From: Halomonas cupida | GTDB lineage: Bacteria; Pseudomonadota; Gammaproteobacteria; Pseudomonadales; Halomonadaceae | Direction: 5' to 3' | Assembly (NCBI RefSeq): GCF_900142755.1 | Contig: NZ_FRCA01000003.1 | Location: forward strand, 124,001-188,000 | DNA: 64,000 nucleotides | In this document: positions 44,817-53,318 of the stretch, piece after piece | Position numbering within the stretch: the first letter of the stretch is position 1 | Layout of the letters: the number at the start of each line of letters is the position of its first letter | Translations under genes and position numbers: made by a program | Notes under the pieces: generated by a model | The model's input: the letters and a program-made list of their open reading frames with translations, nothing else | Told to the model about the DNA's origin: nothing | Database searches by the model: none

Positions 44817-47270
44817 TCAACTCATCAGCAGATCGAGTCCCATTGGCATCGGGTCCGCAAGGCCGGTCAACTGGATCGGAAACTCCGGCGTCGGCTGGCT
44901 TCCTGACCCAGGGCTGAATGGGGACTCGCTCATGCGGCTACTGAAGATATGCTCATCCAGGATGTGTGGACCGAACTGGCCAAAGTCAGGAGGACCTGCA
45001 TGGTCCGGGCGTCCCCAACCATGGCCGGGCGGTTCCTTGATCAAGCCTGGCGGCCACCAGCAGTCCGGATCGTCAGCCGGGTCGAGTTCCAGGGCAAGGG
45101 CGATGAACTGGGTGCTCTGGGTCTCGCTGAAATTGTCGTCGGAGACCAGCAGCAGGCTCTGGCGACCATCGGCCAACTCCGGCCCCAGGGTCATGCCCTC
45201 GATGTTGTCCGGCTCGAAGCCGAAGTCACCGAGGTCGGCGACCAACTGTTTATCGACCGGGCGTACCCTGGCGTCGGTTTCGCTGAGGGCGTCGATATGG
45301 CGGATATCGGTGGCCCGGGATACGTCGATCTCGTAGAGGCGCACGGTATTGCCAGCGCCCTCGGAAAAGCCTCTCTCCAATGCCAGTAAATGATCGTCAT
45401 CGAGTGCCAGCAGGTCGACCAGGCCGGAGGTGGCAAAGCCGTCGTCCTGCGTCGGGCGTTCGGCAACCGGTTCGGTGGGATAGAGATACTCGTGGCTGAG
45501 CTTGCCGGTGGTCAGGTCGTATTCGCTCAATCGCGAGGGGCTGCCGGTGTTGAAGTTGGCCTCCGGGCCGTCCTGTACCAGGGCATTCTCAGTGGCGGTG
45601 AAAAGGTGTTGCTGATCCGGTGAGATGGTCAGGCTCTCCAGCGCCAGATTGTTGCGCACTCCTGATTCGCCATCGGCGTCGGGAATCAGGCTATCGGGAA
45701 CCTCGAGGGAGCCGAGTTGCTGACCATCACGCGCGAAGTGGCCGATGGTCGGTGCGATGCCCTGGTTGTTGTCGCCTTCCGACGAAATGTACAGGGTGCC
45801 GTCCTCGGCAAGGTCGATGGCTTCGGGATCGATGGTTCCCTCGGCAAAGGGGAAGCCGTCCGGCTGGCGCAGAGTGGTGACATCGGTGAAGTAAACGTCG
45901 CCATCATCAAGCTGACCATCCGACAGATCGACACGCAGGGAATAGAAGCGTGCATCATTGCTCTGGCTGCGGTCGTCTGAAATGGCCAGATAGCTGTTGC
46001 TGGCTTGATGGTAGGTAAGGCCGGAGAGGCCGCCCAGGGTAGTGCCCTGAAAGATTGTGCCGCTGTCGAACGCTGTCATGCCGAGAAACTCCAGGTCCTG
46101 AACCAGGGAGTCGTTATCGGTCAGTACCAGATCGGCGTAGGTCAGGCGATGATCCGAGGCGTCGATGGCATCACTGCCGTCCTGCCCCTCGGCTGGCCAG
46201 AACACACCACCGTCGAGGCGGGTCAACCCGGCCTGTGACGGCAGCACATAGTCGACGCGTAGGTTGCCCGGGGCGCTGTCGCCGAAATCGGCGGTATCGA
46301 AGCGGGGGGGTCCCTGCTGATCGGCATTGGCTCCTCCCTGCTGTTCGGCAGCATCAACGGCGCCATCACTGGAGGGCGCCAGGCCAGCGTCCACCAACGC
46401 ATTGCCGAGCAATTGCTGAGCGGCGCCATCAAGGCTATCGCCATCGGTGGGATCGACGTTCTGGTCACCGACAATGACGAAGCGCGAATTGTCGGCCAGG
46501 CCTCCCTGTTGGCCCTCGTCATCGACGATATAGTCCGAGCGATCGGGGGTGACGTAGTCCGACCAGAAGCGAATTTCATCGGCGTTGCGCAGTCCGTTGT
46601 GGTCCTCGATACCATCGAAGGTCGGTGGCGTGGGGTGCGAGGCCAGAAGGTGGACGGTCTCGCCGTTCACCTGGATGGGAATGTCCCAGTGGCTCTTGGA
46701 TGAGAGCGGTAGATTGTCGAGCTCTTCCTGTGAGTAGTAATCCTGGGCCTCTGGTGTGTCCGGGTTATCGGGCAGTCGAGCATCGGGCATGTCCTGCCAC
46801 AGAAAGTCCTGGAAGGTACGAACCTCGTCATATTCGATCGGGTAACGCGATAGCACCAGCATGCCGTACTGGCCGGGAAACTGGCCGAAGCCCAGGGCAT
46901 CACCGGCGTAGCCTTCCTCGCCGGGGGTGGTCACGACCCGGCCGTCATTGTCGAGATCGAAGCCGGATGCCACACCTGTGTTGACGGGTGCCGAGTAGAC
47001 ATAGGGGTAATGGATGGGCTGCTGGCCATCCTGGCTGATACCCAGGTAATTCTGCTGGAAGGCCTCAATGGCTTCGGGAGAATAGTCGAACTCGTTGAGC
47101 AACAGGACATCTGGGCGATTGTGCTGAATGACCTCGGCAATCTGTTGCGCCTGGGTATTGTCGGGCGTTGACAGGTCAGCCAGCAAGGCGCCGGGTTCAC
47201 TGCGGTTGAGGGACGCATTATAGGTCGCCACTCGGAAGGAATGAGTACCAGTGGAAAGGTCGGCAGACAT
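44817..47270 (-). CDS. Endonuclease/phosphatase-esterase (phytase-like) fusion protein
   Basis: An acidic 817-residue protein with two domains. Residues about 10-380 look like an endonuclease/exonuclease/phosphatase fold (FRVATYNASLNR, VLLLNEFD, VHLLASHPTPP, FVIVGDQNVDPTDG, SDHRLTYADL). Residues about 395-740 match the esterase-like activity of phytase family, a beta-propeller (GGLSGLTYHQASNSYLAISDDR, DPEAIDLAEDGTLYISSEGD, NIEGMTLGPEL). The C-terminal 80 residues are Pro/Gly-rich. No Sec signal is evident, although such proteins normally act outside the cell; it could be a type I secretion substrate. Start uncertain: ATG 47270 or 47318, neither with a strong ribosome binding site. Confidence 0.82.
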   Translation of the reverse strand: MSADLSTGTHSFRVATYNASLNRSEPGALLADLSTPDNTQAQQIAEVIQHNRPDVLLLNEFDYSPEAIEAFQQNYLGISQDGQQPIHYPYVYSAPVNTGVASGFDLDNDGRVVTTPGEEGYAGDALGFGQFPGQYGMLVLSRYPIEYDEVRTFQDFLWQDMPDARLPDNPDTPEAQDYYSQEELDNLPLSSKSHWDIPIQVNGETVHLLASHPTPPTFDGIEDHNGLRNADEIRFWSDYVTPDRSDYIVDDEGQQGGLADNSRFVIVGDQNVDPTDGDSLDGAAQQLLGNALVDAGLAPSSDGAVDAAEQQGGANADQQGPPRFDTADFGDSAPGNLRVDYVLPSQAGLTRLDGGVFWPAEGQDGSDAIDASDHRLTYADLVLTDNDSLVQDLEFLGMTAFDSGTIFQGTTLGGLSGLTYHQASNSYLAISDDRSQSNDARFYSLRVDLSDGQLDDGDVYFTDVTTLRQPDGFPFAEGTIDPEAIDLAEDGTLYISSEGDNNQGIAPTIGHFARDGQQLGSLEVPDSLIPDADGESGVRNNLALESLTISPDQQHLFTATENALVQDGPEANFNTGSPSRLSEYDLTTGKLSHEYLYPTEPVAERPTQDDGFATSGLVDLLALDDDHLLALERGFSEGAGNTVRLYEIDVSRATDIRHIDALSETDARVRPVDKQLVADLGDFGFEPDNIEGMTLGPELADGRQSLLLVSDDNFSETQSTQFIALALELDPADDPDCWWPPGLIKEPPGHGWGRPDHAGPPDFGQFGPHILDEHIFSSRMSESPFSPGSGSQPTPEFPIQLTGLADPMPMGLDLLMS

Positions 47271-47498
47271 GACACGGATCTCGCTCGAAATGGCAGCTGA
47301 AAGGCAGGTTATTGTCATGCGTCCGTGTGTCAGGGGGATGACCCCTTCAAGTCACTGAGTGGAACAGCATGAGGAAGTCAACCTGATGTTCGGGTGAGCC
47401 CTGTGTCTCATGTGAGATTGAAAAGCCAGTAGCGGAGTGCGTGGCCTTGCCTCGGTGTCCTTTACTCCTTCCATCATCCACAATGAAAGGACACCGAG

Positions 47499-48578
47499 AT
47501 GGACATCACCATGGCAACTCAGCGCCCCTTCGATACCGAGCAGGACTGGCGTTGGCTGGCGGTTGTGCAGCGCGATGCCTCGGCAGACGGCACTTTCGTC
47601 TATGCGGTGCTGACGACTGGCGTCTACTGCCGCCCCTCCTGTCCGTCGCGTACGGCGAAGCCGGAGAATGTCTCCTTCCATGACAACCCGGCTGACGCCG
47701 AAGCGGCAGGGTACCGTCCCTGCAAGCGTTGTGCGCCGAACTCGGCCTCGTCAGATGCGCCGATAACGGCGCTTGTCGAACGCGTCTGTCGCCTTATCGA
47801 ACAGTCTGACGAGCCTCTCGGGCTGCCGGAACTGGCGGAGAGGGTGGGGCTCAGCCCCTCGTATCTGCACCATTGCTTCAAGGCCATTACCGGTCTAACG
47901 CCGCGGGCCTATGGTCGGGCGCATCAATCTCGGAGGGTTCGCGAGGCACTGAGCGATCCTGCCAGCGGTATCACTCAGGCGATCCACAGCGCCGGGTTCC
48001 GTTCCAGTGGTCGTTTCTATGAAAACGCTGATGCCATGCTCGGCATGACCCCAACGGCATGGAAGCGCGGAGGGCAGGACACGGCCATCCTCTTCGCCGT
48101 CGGTGAATGTTCGCTGGGATCGGTTCTGGTGGCGCGCAGTGAGCGCGGTATCTGTGCCATCCTGCTTGGCGATGACCCCGACGTCCTGCTGCGCGATCTG
48201 CAGGACCAGTTTCCGCAAGCCGAGTTGGATGCCGGCGGAAATGGCTTCGAAGAGTGGATCGCCCAGGTGGTTGGTCTCATCGACGATCCTGCGCTGGGAA
48301 TGGACCTGCCGCTGGATATTCGCGGTACAGCATTCCAGCAGCGCGTCTGGCAGGCTCTGCGCGAGATTCCGGTGGGCGCTACGGCGAGCTACACCGAAGT
48401 GGCCGAACGTATCGGTTCGCCTGCTGCAGTGCGGGCCGTCGCTCGCGCCTGTGCAGCCAACCCGCTGGCGGTCGCGATTCCCTGTCATCGAGTGGTACGC
48501 CGGGACGGGGAGCTGTCCGGCTATCGCTGGGGCGTTGAGCGCAAGCGTGCATTGTTGGATCGGGAGGCGGACGCATGA
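47499..48578 (+). CDS. ada: Ada methyltransferase/transcriptional activator
   Basis: A 359-residue adaptive-response protein that removes methyl groups from O6-methylguanine and phosphotriesters and activates repair genes. The N-terminal zinc site is Cys44, Cys48, Cys75 and Cys78 (CRPSC, CKRC), corresponding to E. coli Cys38/42/69/72. An AraC-type helix-turn-helix follows (about 90-185), then the OGT domain with active Cys329 in IPCHRVV. Start ATG 47499; ATG 47511 is possible. Its stop overlaps the start of the next gene (ATGA), so the two are co-translated and probably self-activated on alkylation. Confidence 0.95.
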   Translation: MDITMATQRPFDTEQDWRWLAVVQRDASADGTFVYAVLTTGVYCRPSCPSRTAKPENVSFHDNPADAEAAGYRPCKRCAPNSASSDAPITALVERVCRLIEQSDEPLGLPELAERVGLSPSYLHHCFKAITGLTPRAYGRAHQSRRVREALSDPASGITQAIHSAGFRSSGRFYENADAMLGMTPTAWKRGGQDTAILFAVGECSLGSVLVARSERGICAILLGDDPDVLLRDLQDQFPQAELDAGGNGFEEWIAQVVGLIDDPALGMDLPLDIRGTAFQQRVWQALREIPVGATASYTEVAERIGSPAAVRAVARACAANPLAVAIPCHRVVRRDGELSGYRWGVERKRALLDREADA

Positions 48579-49321
48579 CCATGCCCGGCGTTGTGCGTCC
48601 TGAGCCCATACTTCCGACTGCCATCACGCGCCTGGAGGCGCTCGATTGGCAGGATGTCGAGCAGGAGCTCGATGGCCGAGGTGTGGCGGTGCTGTCGGGG
48701 TTGCTTGATGAAGGTGAGTGCCGTCTGCTGGCAGGGCTCTATGCCAGGCGCGAGCTGTTCCGTCGCCATATAGCGATGGCGCGCCACGGTTTCGGTCAGG
48801 GAGAGTATCGCTACTTCAACTATCCACTTCCTCGGCCCATTGCCGAGTTGCGCACGGCGTTATATGCGCGGATTGCGCCTGTTGCCAACCGCTGGAATCA
48901 ATGGATGAATCAGGAACGGCGCTACCCCGACCGCCATGCTGACTTTCTCGCCCAGTGTCACGCGGCGGGTCAGCAACGGCCAACGCCCTTGCTGCTGCGT
49001 TACCATGCGGGGGACTACAACTGTCTGCATCAGGATCTCTATGGTGATCTTGCCTTTCCGCTCCAGGCGGTGATCCTGCTGACGGAACCCGGCCTTGATC
49101 ATCAGGGCGGTGAACTGGTGTTGACTGAGCAACGGCCACGCAGGCAATCCCGAGTCGAGGTGCTACCCCTGCAGCGCGGCGACATGGCCATTCTTGCCAG
49201 CCATCATCGCCCTGTGCAAGGAGCTCGAGGCGTCTATCGGGTCAACATGCGCCATGGCGTCAGTCGGGTACGCGCTGGTCAGCGCCTCAGTGCCGGGATT
49301 ATCTTCCACGATGCCGAGTAG
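48575..49321 (+). CDS. 2OG-Fe(II) oxygenase coupled to ada
   Basis: A 248-residue dioxygenase. RYHAGDYNCLHQDLYGDLAF provides the HxD iron ligands His152 and Asp154; MRHGVS supplies the distal His227, and Arg233/Arg237 can bind 2-oxoglutarate. The RYxxGDxxxxHxD pattern is more like prolyl-hydroxylase-type (COG3826-like) proteins than AlkB. Its ATGA overlap with ada argues strongly for a role in the alkylation response, possibly direct oxidative dealkylation, but the substrate is unknown. It could occupy the place alkB takes in E. coli (ada-alkB). Confidence 0.85.
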   Translation: MTMPGVVRPEPILPTAITRLEALDWQDVEQELDGRGVAVLSGLLDEGECRLLAGLYARRELFRRHIAMARHGFGQGEYRYFNYPLPRPIAELRTALYARIAPVANRWNQWMNQERRYPDRHADFLAQCHAAGQQRPTPLLLRYHAGDYNCLHQDLYGDLAFPLQAVILLTEPGLDHQGGELVLTEQRPRRQSRVEVLPLQRGDMAILASHHRPVQGARGVYRVNMRHGVSRVRAGQRLSAGIIFHDAE

Positions 49322-50161
49322 GTAGCGGGAGGTTACCGGCAACATGCCTTGCGGGTGTCTGCCTGCCGTTGGACGTTGTAGATCATGCTGGACTTTTAGA
49401 CTTCAAGACTCGTGCGTCAAGGCTTTTGCTTCACGACCTGTTCTTCAAGGCGTGTTCTTCAAGACCAGCTCTTCAATATCTGGAGTTTAACCTCTGGGCT
49501 TCAAACGTTTGTTTCATTTAATTGCTTATGACTGACTTGGTCTGTTGTTCATTTTCTTTATGTAACCATGGGTGAGGTTGCGTCGTTTTTTGGTGATCAT
49601 GTTGCTGTTGAAACCTGATTGACTCATTTAAACAGTACAGTCCGTTACGTTTTTCCACCACTTGCCAGTGGGCGTTCGATACATGCCTTTGCACTTTTCT
49701 CCGTTATCAGGATAGGCTAGCCATCTCGTATGCCCGCCCCCTCAGTGAGCTGGCCAGGCAGGCCCCGAAAGCGCTCTGGTGGGAACGAAGGAAAGGCGGT
49801 GTCGAGCATCGCTACAGCAGTTTGGCCACAATGGAATGCAGCCAGTGACTCCTCAAGGCGCCATAGAACAAGAGCTTGAAAAAGAAACGAAAAATGACTG
49901 TCCAGGCCCTTTCTATCGCCGGAGAGCTCGGCAGCTGAATATCATCGTGAGAACTTTCGGCAGCCTGGAGAAAGCCCGAAGAGCCGCTATTTTTCCGGTA
50001 TGGGCTGATTCTGATCGGGGCACCAGACTTTTCTATCGCGGAAGTGTTTCTCAACCACGGTATATGTGTCCGCCTGACTCTCGATACAAGAAACTCACCA
50101 CCTTTCCGGAGGCGATATCTTTTGCCTCCACAGCGCTATTTCTTCAACGGTGATTCCCTAC
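49322..50161. other. Long non-coding region upstream of type I secretion operon
   Basis: About 840 bases. The left part contains degenerate 14-bp repeats (49414-49481). The middle (49500-49640) is AT-rich with promoter-like composition. The right part has an ORF (49779-50153) without a ribosome binding site or recognisable product, which I do not call. It presumably holds the promoter and a long leader of the secretion operon. Confidence 0.5.
49414..49481. repeat. Degenerate 14-bp repeat array upstream of T1SS operon
   Basis: About five units with 14-bp period; the clearest are GTTCTTCAAGGCGT (49440-49453), GTTCTTCAAGACCA (49454-49467) and GCTCTTCAATATCT (49468-49481). The CTTCAAGACCAG core equals the reverse complement of units in the array at 54884-54953. 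Confidence 0.6.
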
Positions 50162-51937
50162 ATGGATAAGCTACAGGACGTCACGGATCTACAGCGCGCT
50201 CTGAAGGCATGCACAGGGTCTTTTTTCTCGGTGGGCTTCTTCAGCATGTTCGTCAACCTGCTGATGCTGGTCCCACCAATGTACATGCTGCAGGTCTATG
50301 ATCGGGTACTGACAACACGAAGTTTCGCGACCCTGCTGATGCTTACTCTGGTAGTGGTCTTCCTGTTTGCGGCGCTAGGTACACTTGAGCAGGTGCGTTC
50401 GCGTATTCTGGTGCGGGTCGGCAACCGGCTGGACAAGAACATCAACGCTCGGCTCTACAGTGCGATGTTCCGACGCAGCGTGGTGGCCCAGGGGCGTCAA
50501 TCCGCCCAACCACTCAGTGACTTGACCAACCTGCGCCAATTTCTCACCGGTAATGGGCTTTTCGCTTTCTTCGATGTGCCTTGGGTACCTGTCTACCTGG
50601 GTGTGCTGTTCCTGTTCAATGTGTGGCTCGGTTTATTTGCTACCGGAGCCGGGATCATTCTGCTGGCGCTGGCCATTGCCAACGAGAAGGCCACCAAGGG
50701 GCTGATGGAGGAAGCCAACAGCGAACATATCAAGGCGCAGGAGCTGGCCAACTCCAACCTGCGCAATGCCGAAGTGCTGCATGCCATGGGGATGCTGTCG
50801 AATATCCGCGGGCGCTGGGCCGAGAAGCACCATGCCTTCCTGGTCAGGCAGTCACGGGCCAGTGATCGTGCCAATGCCCTGACCAACACCTCCAGAACGC
50901 TGAGGCTGCTCTTCCAATCGATGATCCTGGGTCTTGGCGCCTGGTTGGTACTGAAGGACCAGATGACGCCGGGCATGATGATCGCCGGCTCCATCATCAT
51001 GGGCCGGGCCCTGTCCCCCATCGATCAGATGATCGGCAGTTGGAAGGGGTTCGTCAGTACAAGGGGAGCCTATGAGCGTCTCAATGAACTGCTGACTCAG
51101 ATTCCTGAAGAGCAGCGCCGTATGTCGTTGCCTGCACCCGAAGGACGGTTGGCCATGGAAACCGTGGCGGCAGCTCCCCCGGGGACACGGATGGCCACCA
51201 TTCGCGGTATCAACTTTGAGGTACCCAGTGGGAAGCATGTCGGAATCATTGGACCCAGTGCGGCGGGGAAGTCGACATTGGCTCGAGTTCTACTGGGCAT
51301 CTGGCCTGCCCAGGTCGGCAGCGTACGCCTGGATGGCGCCGATATTCAGCAGTTCAATCGCGATGAACTGGGGCCCCATATCGGCTACCTGCCGCAGGAT
51401 ATTGAACTGTTCGATGGCACTGTCAGCGAGAATATCGCCCGCTTTGGAGATGTCGACGCCGAGCAGGTAGTAGCGGCGGCGCGCAAGGCCGGTGTCCACG
51501 AGATGATTCTCGAACTCCCCAAGGGTTATGACACCTATATCTCTTCCACCAGTGGTGCCCTGTCCGGCGGTCAGCGTCAACGTGTTGGCCTGGCTCGTGC
51601 GCTCTACGGTGAGCCGGTACTGGTGGTGCTCGATGAACCCAACTCCAACCTGGATGATGCCGGTGAGAAGGCACTGTCGAACGCCATACGTGAGTTGAAG
51701 AAGGAAGGAACCACGCTGTTCGTGATCAGTCATCGGCCCAGCGTGTTGAAGCAGATGGATCTCCTGCTGGTCATGAAGGAGGGGCAGGTTGGCATGTTTG
51801 GTCCCCGTGAGCAGGTATTGGCGCAGTACGCCAGAAATGTGACCTCACAGCAGCAACAGGTCGCGCAGAAGTCGGGCGGTCGATTGGCTGCCATTCGCGG
51901 GAGCGCTCCCGGTAGCCGGCCTGAGGAGCAGAGTTGA
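50162..51937 (+). CDS. Type I secretion ABC transporter (PrtD/AprD-like)
   Basis: A 591-residue inner-membrane permease/ATPase. The transmembrane domain covers about 1-305. The nucleotide-binding domain has Walker A GPSAAGKST (364-372), signature LSGGQRQR (467-474) and Walker B VLVVLDEP. It lacks the N-terminal C39-like peptidase domain of HlyB, as in the protease/lipase-type exporters PrtD and AprD. It energises one-step export of unprocessed C-terminal-signal substrates. ATG 50162 is chosen over GTG 50150, though its ribosome binding site is weak. Stop overlaps the start of the HlyD gene (TGATG). Confidence 0.93.
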   Translation: MDKLQDVTDLQRALKACTGSFFSVGFFSMFVNLLMLVPPMYMLQVYDRVLTTRSFATLLMLTLVVVFLFAALGTLEQVRSRILVRVGNRLDKNINARLYSAMFRRSVVAQGRQSAQPLSDLTNLRQFLTGNGLFAFFDVPWVPVYLGVLFLFNVWLGLFATGAGIILLALAIANEKATKGLMEEANSEHIKAQELANSNLRNAEVLHAMGMLSNIRGRWAEKHHAFLVRQSRASDRANALTNTSRTLRLLFQSMILGLGAWLVLKDQMTPGMMIAGSIIMGRALSPIDQMIGSWKGFVSTRGAYERLNELLTQIPEEQRRMSLPAPEGRLAMETVAAAPPGTRMATIRGINFEVPSGKHVGIIGPSAAGKSTLARVLLGIWPAQVGSVRLDGADIQQFNRDELGPHIGYLPQDIELFDGTVSENIARFGDVDAEQVVAAARKAGVHEMILELPKGYDTYISSTSGALSGGQRQRVGLARALYGEPVLVVLDEPNSNLDDAGEKALSNAIRELKKEGTTLFVISHRPSVLKQMDLLLVMKEGQVGMFGPREQVLAQYARNVTSQQQQVAQKSGGRLAAIRGSAPGSRPEEQS

Positions 51938-53313
51938 TGGACAACCAGCGATCTGAACGGCAAGTGGCAGAGAGCGCGAGTGTCGATATCACCCCTCAGA
52001 CCCACGAAGGGTCGTATAGCGAGAAGCTGCCGACCGATGACAAGGGAACTCGGCGTTTCGGCCTGTTGGCCCTGGTCGTGGCATTCGGTGTATTCGGCAC
52101 CTGGGCGATGACCGCTAGTCTGGCGGTGGCCGTGGTGGCGCCCGGCAACGTATCCATCGAGTCCTTCAAACGCACGCTCCAGCACCTGGAGGGTGGGATC
52201 GTGCGTGAGATCCTGGTGGAGGATGGTGATCGCGTCGAAGCAGGGGATCCGCTGATCCTGTTGAGTGATACCCAGGCGCGTGCAGAACTGGATATTTCCC
52301 GTTCCCAGTACTTGATCAATCGTGCCATGGAGGTGCGTCTGCTGGCGGAGCAGAGTGGGGCCGAGACCCTGAGCTTCCCTGAGGAGCTGATCAACAGTGA
52401 TCGCCAGCGGGTTCAGGAAGTGCTGGCTGTCCAGAGTGGCCTGTTCGTGGCTCGTCGTCAGTCATTACAGAGCACACTCGAGTCACTGGATGAGCAGGTC
52501 AACCAGATGCGCGAGCAGATCGGAGGCCTGGAGTCGCTGGTTGGGGTCAACCTGCGGCGGATCCAGTCATTGCGTGCTGAGGCCGAGGACTTTCGTTCGT
52601 TGTTCCGCGAAGGACTGGGAGACAATCAGCGGTTGCGAGAGCTCGAGCGCCAGGTACTGGATTATGAGGGCCAGGTGGCAGACCACCGCTCTCAGATTGC
52701 CAGCCTGAAGTCACAGATCAGCGAGAATGAGCTGCAGAAGGAGCTCCAGCGCCAGAAATTCCAGTCAGAAGTTGGTGAGGAACTGCGTACGGCACAGTCC
52801 AGCATCGCTGAAGCCGAGGAAATGATCACTTCACTCACGGATCAGGTCGAGCGCACCACGGTGTTGTCACCCGTTACCGGCACGGTGGTGGGGCTTCAAG
52901 TGCACACCCGAGGCGCCGTCATCAGTCCGGGGGACCCGATCATGGATGTAGTGCCCAGTGGCGATGGCTTTGTGGTCGAGGCACGCGTTCCCACCCGCGA
53001 TATCGACAATATCTATGCGGGGCAGGCGGCCAATATTCGCTTTTCGGCCTTCAACCAGCGCCTGACCAATGAAATTGCCGGAGAGGTCGCTCATGTCAGT
53101 GCCGACAGCTTCGAGGATGAAGCCACGGGAGAGCGCTATTACAAGGCTCGGGTGAAAGTGACCAGTGAGGGCGAGGGCGACATGACAGAGCAGATGAAGC
53201 TGCTGTCGGGAATGCCGGCTGAGGTCATGATCCAGACCGGCGAACGTACTTTTGCCAGTTACATTGCCAAACCTATTACCGACATGCTGGCCAGGGCCAT
53301 GCGAGAGGAGTGA
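51937..53313 (+). CDS. HlyD-family membrane fusion protein (PrtE/AprE-like)
   Basis: A 458-residue periplasmic adaptor. It has a short cytoplasmic N-terminus, one transmembrane helix (about 38-60), then a lipoyl-like half (LQHLEGGIVREILVEDGDRVEAGDPL). A long coiled-coil hairpin follows (about 120-290, rich in Gln/Glu/Arg/Leu), then the second lipoyl half (LSPVTGTVVGLQVHTRGAVI) and a beta-barrel domain. LQHLEGGIVREI is the HlyD-family signature of type I systems. Translationally coupled to the ABC gene, and its stop nearly abuts the TolC-like gene. Confidence 0.93.
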   Translation: MDNQRSERQVAESASVDITPQTHEGSYSEKLPTDDKGTRRFGLLALVVAFGVFGTWAMTASLAVAVVAPGNVSIESFKRTLQHLEGGIVREILVEDGDRVEAGDPLILLSDTQARAELDISRSQYLINRAMEVRLLAEQSGAETLSFPEELINSDRQRVQEVLAVQSGLFVARRQSLQSTLESLDEQVNQMREQIGGLESLVGVNLRRIQSLRAEAEDFRSLFREGLGDNQRLRELERQVLDYEGQVADHRSQIASLKSQISENELQKELQRQKFQSEVGEELRTAQSSIAEAEEMITSLTDQVERTTVLSPVTGTVVGLQVHTRGAVISPGDPIMDVVPSGDGFVVEARVPTRDIDNIYAGQAANIRFSAFNQRLTNEIAGEVAHVSADSFEDEATGERYYKARVKVTSEGEGDMTEQMKLLSGMPAEVMIQTGERTFASYIAKPITDMLARAMREE

Positions 53314-53318
53314 TATTG

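Noticed and set aside
49779..50153. Plus-strand ORF of 124 residues before the T1SS operon
   Set aside because: No ribosome binding site, atypical composition, no family features; more likely part of the leader region.
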